Shown: piece by piece, positions 62,083-62,256 of the stretch
Layout of the letters: every line of letters begins with the position of its first letter
How positions within the stretch are numbered: the stretch's first letter is position 1
Source of the DNA: Phycisphaerae bacterium
Lineage (GTDB): Bacteria > Planctomycetota > Phycisphaerae > Phycisphaerales > SM1A02
Length of the DNA: 62,256 bases
Reading direction: 5' to 3'
NCBI GenBank assembly: GCA_016795035.1
Contig: JAEUIT010000064.1
Span: 1 to 62,256, forward strand
Position numbers and translations under genes: made by a program
Notes under the pieces: model-generated
What the model was told of the DNA's origin: nothing
Seen by the model: only the letters and a program-made list of their open reading frames with translations
Databases searched by the model: none

Positions 62083-62140
62083 GGCCCCCTCCGTCATCGC
62101 TGGCGCGCTGCCACCTCCCCCACGAAGCGTGGGGGAGGAT
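62083..62140. repeat. Four-hairpin repeat, copy 5 (left half only)
   Basis: Only the first 58 bases of the unit are present, through the first GGGGGAGG arm. It stops exactly where the minus-strand gene's stop codon begins, suggesting insertion or truncation at the gene end. Confidence 0.75.
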
Positions 62141-62256
62141 CTACTGCCGCGCGCTCCGCTGCCGCGCGAGTGCGAGCAGCCCTTCCGCCACGCGGGTCGC
62201 ATCGCCGCTGACCTCGGCATTTGCGACGCGCACGACATGCCACCCGGCGCTCTCGA
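62141..62256 (-). CDS. C-terminal fragment of a possible DUF559-type protein
   Basis: Read on the minus strand from the window edge, the frame encodes GWHVVRVANAEVSGDATRVA and ends at a stop at 62141; the start lies outside the window. The G-W-x-V-x-R-x-x-N-x-E/D-V pattern near a C-terminus is that of DUF559 (a Vsr/endonuclease-like fold), where a hydrophobic strand carries such a motif. Only 38 residues are visible, so the call is tentative. It converges with the sulfatase, with the repeat cluster between. Confidence 0.5.
   Translation of the reverse strand, partial: ESAGWHVVRVANAEVSGDATRVAEGLLALARQRSARQ

Overview
The window is GC-rich, gene-dense bacterial DNA that looks planctomycete-like. 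The grounds are an exosortase with an EpsI-family partner, several PEP-CTERM-type surface proteins, a dockerin-like motif of the kind common in planctomycetes, a helix-turn-helix protein with a C-terminal receiver, an ECF-like sigma factor, a formylglycine-type sulfatase and a MoxR/DUF58/vWA cluster. Taxonomy is inferred from gene content. No rRNA, tRNA or CRISPR array was seen.

Layout. 1-6389: a tightly overlapped vWA / MoxR ATPase / DUF58 / BatA-like operon, cut at its 5' end. 6393-9255: an ECF-like sigma factor, an HTH-receiver regulator and a zinc-ribbon coiled-coil protein. 9389-13210 (minus strand): pyruvyl transferase, CysD and CysNC, making PAPS. 13363-20207: a glycosyltransferase, a short anchored protein, a PAP-phosphatase-like protein, RecQ and a PBP4-type peptidase. 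20445-24206: four tandem secreted paralogs with PEP-CTERM-like tails. 24228-29178: glycosyltransferase, acyltransferase and a large secreted beta-helix protein. 29358-46142: a long, mostly start/stop-overlapped exopolysaccharide operon. It holds a polymerase/ligase, glycosyltransferases, an Alg14/Alg13-like pair, a nucleotidyltransferase-like protein, an exosortase, EpsI, a chain-length/BY-kinase-like protein, an initiating sugar transferase and a giant TPR protein. 46239-51378: rmlACDB and an asparagine-synthase-like protein. 51384-53515: two minus-strand genes around a frameshifted remnant and a repeat cluster. 53782-58038: a MacAB-like ABC export operon. 58136-62256: HAD phosphatase, TetR regulator, membrane protein, sulfatase, a second repeat cluster and the end of a possible DUF559 gene.

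How it fits together. The central 30 kb reads as one cell-surface programme. dTDP-rhamnose and other sugars are built into an exported polysaccharide that may be pyruvylated, acylated or sulfated. The exosortase in the same operon would process proteins with PEP-CTERM-like tails, five of which lie just upstream. The four tandem substrates carry an F/Y-C-x-Q motif and, in three of them, an F-Q-x-x-x-W motif. This resembles the Cys and Gln blocks of Gram-positive internal-thioester adhesin domains. If correct, this is an exosortase-anchored set of covalent adhesins next to its anchoring and glycan machinery.

Three non-genic signals stand out. The octamer CGTTGCAG is strongly over-represented on both strands. 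A 125-128 bp four-hairpin repeat occurs in two clusters. A CAGGAGT heptad inverted repeat sits at two convergent gene junctions.
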